Positions 61,020-64,000 of a DNA stretch of 64,000 bases are shown here, piece by piece. Within the stretch, counting starts at the first letter, position 1; every line of letters starts with the position of its first letter. The position numbers and the translations under genes were made by a program. Under the pieces are notes generated by a model. That model ran no database searches and was not told the origin of the DNA. It was given only the letters and a program-made list of their open reading frames with translations. The DNA comes from Blepharisma stoltei (taxonomy: Eukaryota; Ciliophora; Heterotrichea; Heterotrichida; Blepharismidae): contig CAJZBQ010000036.1 in the NCBI GenBank assembly GCA_914767885.1, positions 1,240,001-1,304,000 of the forward strand, given 5' to 3'.

Positions 61020-64000
61020 ATGGCATTGAAAGAATTCTTGTTCCTTTTGATAATTCCAGCTACTTTTGCAATTGGATATGACGATCTTGGCTCGATTGTC
61101 CCATCTGGACATCTTCCTATTTCTTTATCAATAAATAACGCTGACGAAATTGCTGACTATTCTTTTTCATTTACAGCAGATCACACAGTGCCAAGCGGAG
61201 GTACGATAGTAGTTACCTTCCCTTCACAGTATACCTCAGGGTTTACCACATCTCCTACCTGCAATCTTGGGTCTTGCTCTGTATCTAGCCAATCTGTTAC
61301 AACAACCTTATCAAAAATTTTAGAATCTAACACCTTTAGTATTTTAACTATTTCTGGTATAGTTTTTTACCTAATTTTACTATAAAAATGCATATTTTGC
61401 CTTATTTAGTGGTTTATTTGTAACAGAATATTACAAATCCGTCATCGCCTGGAGGTGTCGGAAACTTCCAAATCCAGACCTTTTACGGCGCCAATATGAT
61501 TGACTCAAATTCTGCTTTTGGGGTAATCGGAATAGAAAACCTTATAGGCAGTATGATCTCCTCTGGGGTTAGTGTCGCTTCTGGAGAAGACGCTAAAGCA
61601 GGTGTATCCACCAAATATGAGTTTAAATTCAAGCTAAATCGTCCTTTAGGTGCTTGGAACTGAATTCGCTTTACTTTTCCTAATAATGGGTATACTTTTG
61701 ACGCTTACCCTACATGCTCCTCATACTCTATTAATGGAAATATTGTAGAAGGCAGCCTATGGTGCGTCAACAATGGTAACCAGGTCCAATTGACTGGGAT
61801 TGCTGCCGATCTACAAGCTGATTTTGACTATGGGGTCAGGGTGGTTGTTACAAATCCTAGCTATACAATTGCGTCAACTGGGACTTTTACTATAGAAACT
61901 GGGCACAATTTGACGAATTCTATATATGATAGAAGCTCAGGGATCAGTGGGATCCCTATAAAGCCAGGGCTTATCACACAGATAAGTTTGCAGCCACAGG
62001 AGGCCTGAAATTTGACGACTAGTAAAACTATTGTATATAGGCTGAAATTTATGCCTTCGAATCCTATAGAAGTGGGTGGACAAATTTTGATTATTGGATC
62101 GAGTAGCTTTAATATGAATGGGCTGGGGATATATCAGCTTGAATATGGATTATCGGATTTATCAACATCCCAGGCTTTGTCTTTTAGCTATTCTTCTAGC
62201 TCTTATACCTTATCTATAACAAATTTTGCGGAATATTCAAAACCAGCACTTATATCACTCCTTTTACAGTTTACTAATCCTTCAGTATCTGGGTTAACAA
62301 GCCCTTTAATTATAAGAACTCTTAAAGCGGACGGAAACACTGTTATTGACGAAAATATATCAGACGCTACAGTAGAAATTTCTACCCTAAGCTCACCATT
62401 ATCAGTATCAGTCAGCTACCCAGGATCTTCTACAAATCAAGCTACTGGGGCGTTTACTGATATAAGGATAAGCATTTCTCCACAGCTAGAAATCCCTGCT
62501 AGTGGCTGAATCCAGGTGACACTTCCGAGTGGCTTTTCTATAAATTCATTAGTTGCACCTATTTGTAAAGTAAAGCCGACTTATATGACAGCGGCTACTG
62601 CACAGTCTTGTTTTGTGGTAGGAAGCAAAATTGCAGTTCAGCTATTTGCGGACTCTGCTGGGGTTTATGGAAAATTCCAAGCTGGGGTGTCAAGCTATTT
62701 TGAAATTTCCAATATTTACGCCCCAAAGAGCTCAGGGTGGTTTATTTTTGATTTTGGGACTTATGATAATAATTTCGGGTTTTTGGAGTCTGGGTCGGCT
62801 ACTGTAAATATGGTAGCTTATGTACAATCTACGATTGCTGTAACTGCAGTTCATAGGTAAATTAATGTAATTTTTTAAAATTAATTGAAATTTTTTTTTC
62901 TAATTTTATAAGAAAAATTGATTAATTTTTTGGTGATACTCAGCTCATACAGGACTTGATACTCCTACAGTCATTATTTTTTCTTGGACCGCCCAAGAAG
63001 ATGTGGCCAGCGGGGTTGCTTCTAGTAGTCCTTATAATGCCCAAGGCTTTGTAGAAATTAAATTCCCTAGTATGTCAGGGGGGAACAATCTTTTTAGAAC
63101 TGATTTAGGCCTAGGAGTTTCTGTTGGGGCTTCAGTTCCATGTTTAGGGGTCTCTGGTATTCTTCCTGCATCTGGATCTTCTCTAAGCTGTATAATTACA
63201 ACATTGCCAAGCTCAGCCTCATCAAGCACCCCTGCAATCATTACAATTTCAAATTTTCTTGCAATTTCTAATTTCCTCCTCATGAACTTTTTCCTCATGG
63301 AGCTATTTTTTTTATATTTATTTAAAAATTGTTTTTAAATTTAAATAAATTAGCTTTATAATTGTCTCTATTTATATATAAAATACTTTAAAAAAATTGT
63401 TGGTAAAGGTTAATTACCCAAAGCATTAAATTTTTTTATATCTTTCGCTTTTACAAAAAGAAGTAAGACATCAAGCATTATTATCCATTTCCCAGGCATA
63501 AAATACGTCCAGACCACCAATTCTCCTACATACACTATCACAACCTACCAAGTCACCAACCGAATTCGAGCAGATTTAGACACAGGGACTTATACAGGAA
63601 GCGCCGGGACTTCTCCTCCTTCCTCCACTACTTCAGGTGTAACTATGACTTTGTCCAGTTTTACAGTCCAGTCTACCTCAACTTTGGCGTCTGGCAGTGC
63701 TTTTACAACCTCTTCCGCGACTGGATCTACCCTTCCTTATTTACTATTCCAAATAACACCTACCCATGATTTAGGATATTGTCAATACGCCACAGTTTCC
63801 TGTACCATTGATGGGGCTGCAAAGACCTGTTTATGCTACCCAGGGATTGACATGATTATGGTGACTTTAACTGCAAGCTTGGCGGCTGGGACACATACTT
63901 ATTCAATTGCTGGGCTTTACAACCCTGAATCAGTCCCTACAACTCAAGATGATCTTGTACTATATACCTGTGGAAATCAGGCTATGGTTGAAAGTTTTAC
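61020..64000 (+). CDS. Large secreted/surface Ser-Thr-rich repeat protein (3' end beyond window)
   Basis: ATG at 61020 with a signal peptide (MALKEFLFLLIIPATFAIG). Three IESs (71, 94, 195 bp) are removed; the frame then stays open to the end of the window, over 850 residues. TGA is Trp at 61662, 62007 and 62508. The protein consists of several diverged beta-rich domains that share patterns such as VPSGGTIVVTFPSQY, LGAWNWIRFTFPNNG, IPASGWIQVTLPSGF and TSSIIIHFPGIKY, each followed by a Cys pair. No known family is recognised. It could be a ciliate surface-coat or adhesion protein. Stop and any TM or GPI signal lie outside. Confidence 0.7.
61358..61428. other. TA-bounded IES (71 bp)
   Basis: In the surface protein gene. 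Excision gives ILTISGITNPSSPGGVG. Confidence 0.85.
62854..62947. other. TA-bounded IES (94 bp)
   Basis: Flanked by TTCATA and CTCATA. Excision gives AVTAVHTGLDTPTVI. Confidence 0.85.
63269..63463. other. TA-bounded IES (195 bp)
   Basis: Excision gives NFLAISKTSSIIIHFPG. The unexcised frame continues for about 20 misleading codons (NFLLMNFFLMELFF) before a stop. Confidence 0.8.

Overview
This window reads as germline (micronuclear) DNA of a heterotrich ciliate, most likely Blepharisma or a close relative. (1) UGA is read as tryptophan while UAA and UAG are stops. In-frame TGA falls on invariant Trp positions of recognisable families: the VAWN motif of a WNK kinase, the Trp before the DAHGD motif of arginase, the WxCPxC motif of a SUMO-ligase SP-RING, and the WDxxHG motif of BTAF1/Mot1. 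(2) Introns are exactly 15 nt, GTA...AG; six are seen. (3) Many genes are interrupted by short AT-rich segments lying between two TA dinucleotides. Removing each with one TA copy restores the reading frame and conserved domain spacing. These are internal eliminated sequences (IESs), which a somatic macronuclear genome would lack. Genus is inference; code, intron length and TA-bounded insertions are seen directly.

Layout. 0-18 kb holds a tandem family of secreted/membrane PA - Notch-LNR - TM - RING-H2 proteins: six copies, three of them intact once inserted elements are removed, three decayed, with a decayed metallophosphoesterase and a small unknown gene between. 19-24 kb (minus strand) has an RBR-type zinc-finger/PARP fusion and a WNK kinase. 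23.5-35.6 kb has a large protein with dynein-light-chain-type motifs, VDAC porin, SmE, a Rad9-like clamp subunit, arginase, a glutathione transferase and a CBM20 protein. 35.9-44.7 kb has BTAF1/Mot1, a zinc-finger/coiled-coil/LRR protein and a PUB+CAP fusion. 44.7-61 kb has a SIZ/PIAS SUMO ligase, a WBP4-like splicing factor, a TPR protein, membrane proteins, a PIN-like carrier, the alpha-tubulin acetyltransferase and a syntaxin-16-like SNARE. From 61 kb a large secreted repeat protein runs off the end. These are mostly ordinary housekeeping genes, densely packed on both strands and not arranged as pathways.

Mobile DNA is the striking part. There are about 35 IESs (30 to 265 bp, one about 574 bp). 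Eight GC-ended MITEs have CTCCC...GGGAG ends and 3-bp TNA duplications, and a second related family has ends CTCCCCCTTTAAATTGG. Twelve GC-rich SINE-like elements (218-800 bp) end in CCATTTTA and are mostly flanked by 11-17 bp target duplications. There are also three foldback hairpins. At least ten of these elements lie inside coding sequence. For every gene where I could place all the insertions, the remaining length is an exact multiple of three, for example 4280 to 3765 bp for BTAF1, 3440 to 2700 for the 14.7-18.2 kb gene, and 2437 to 1572 for the LRR gene.

Limits: everything was read by eye. Where TA repeats are ambiguous, IES boundaries can move by a few codons. Family names rest on motif recognition, not searches.
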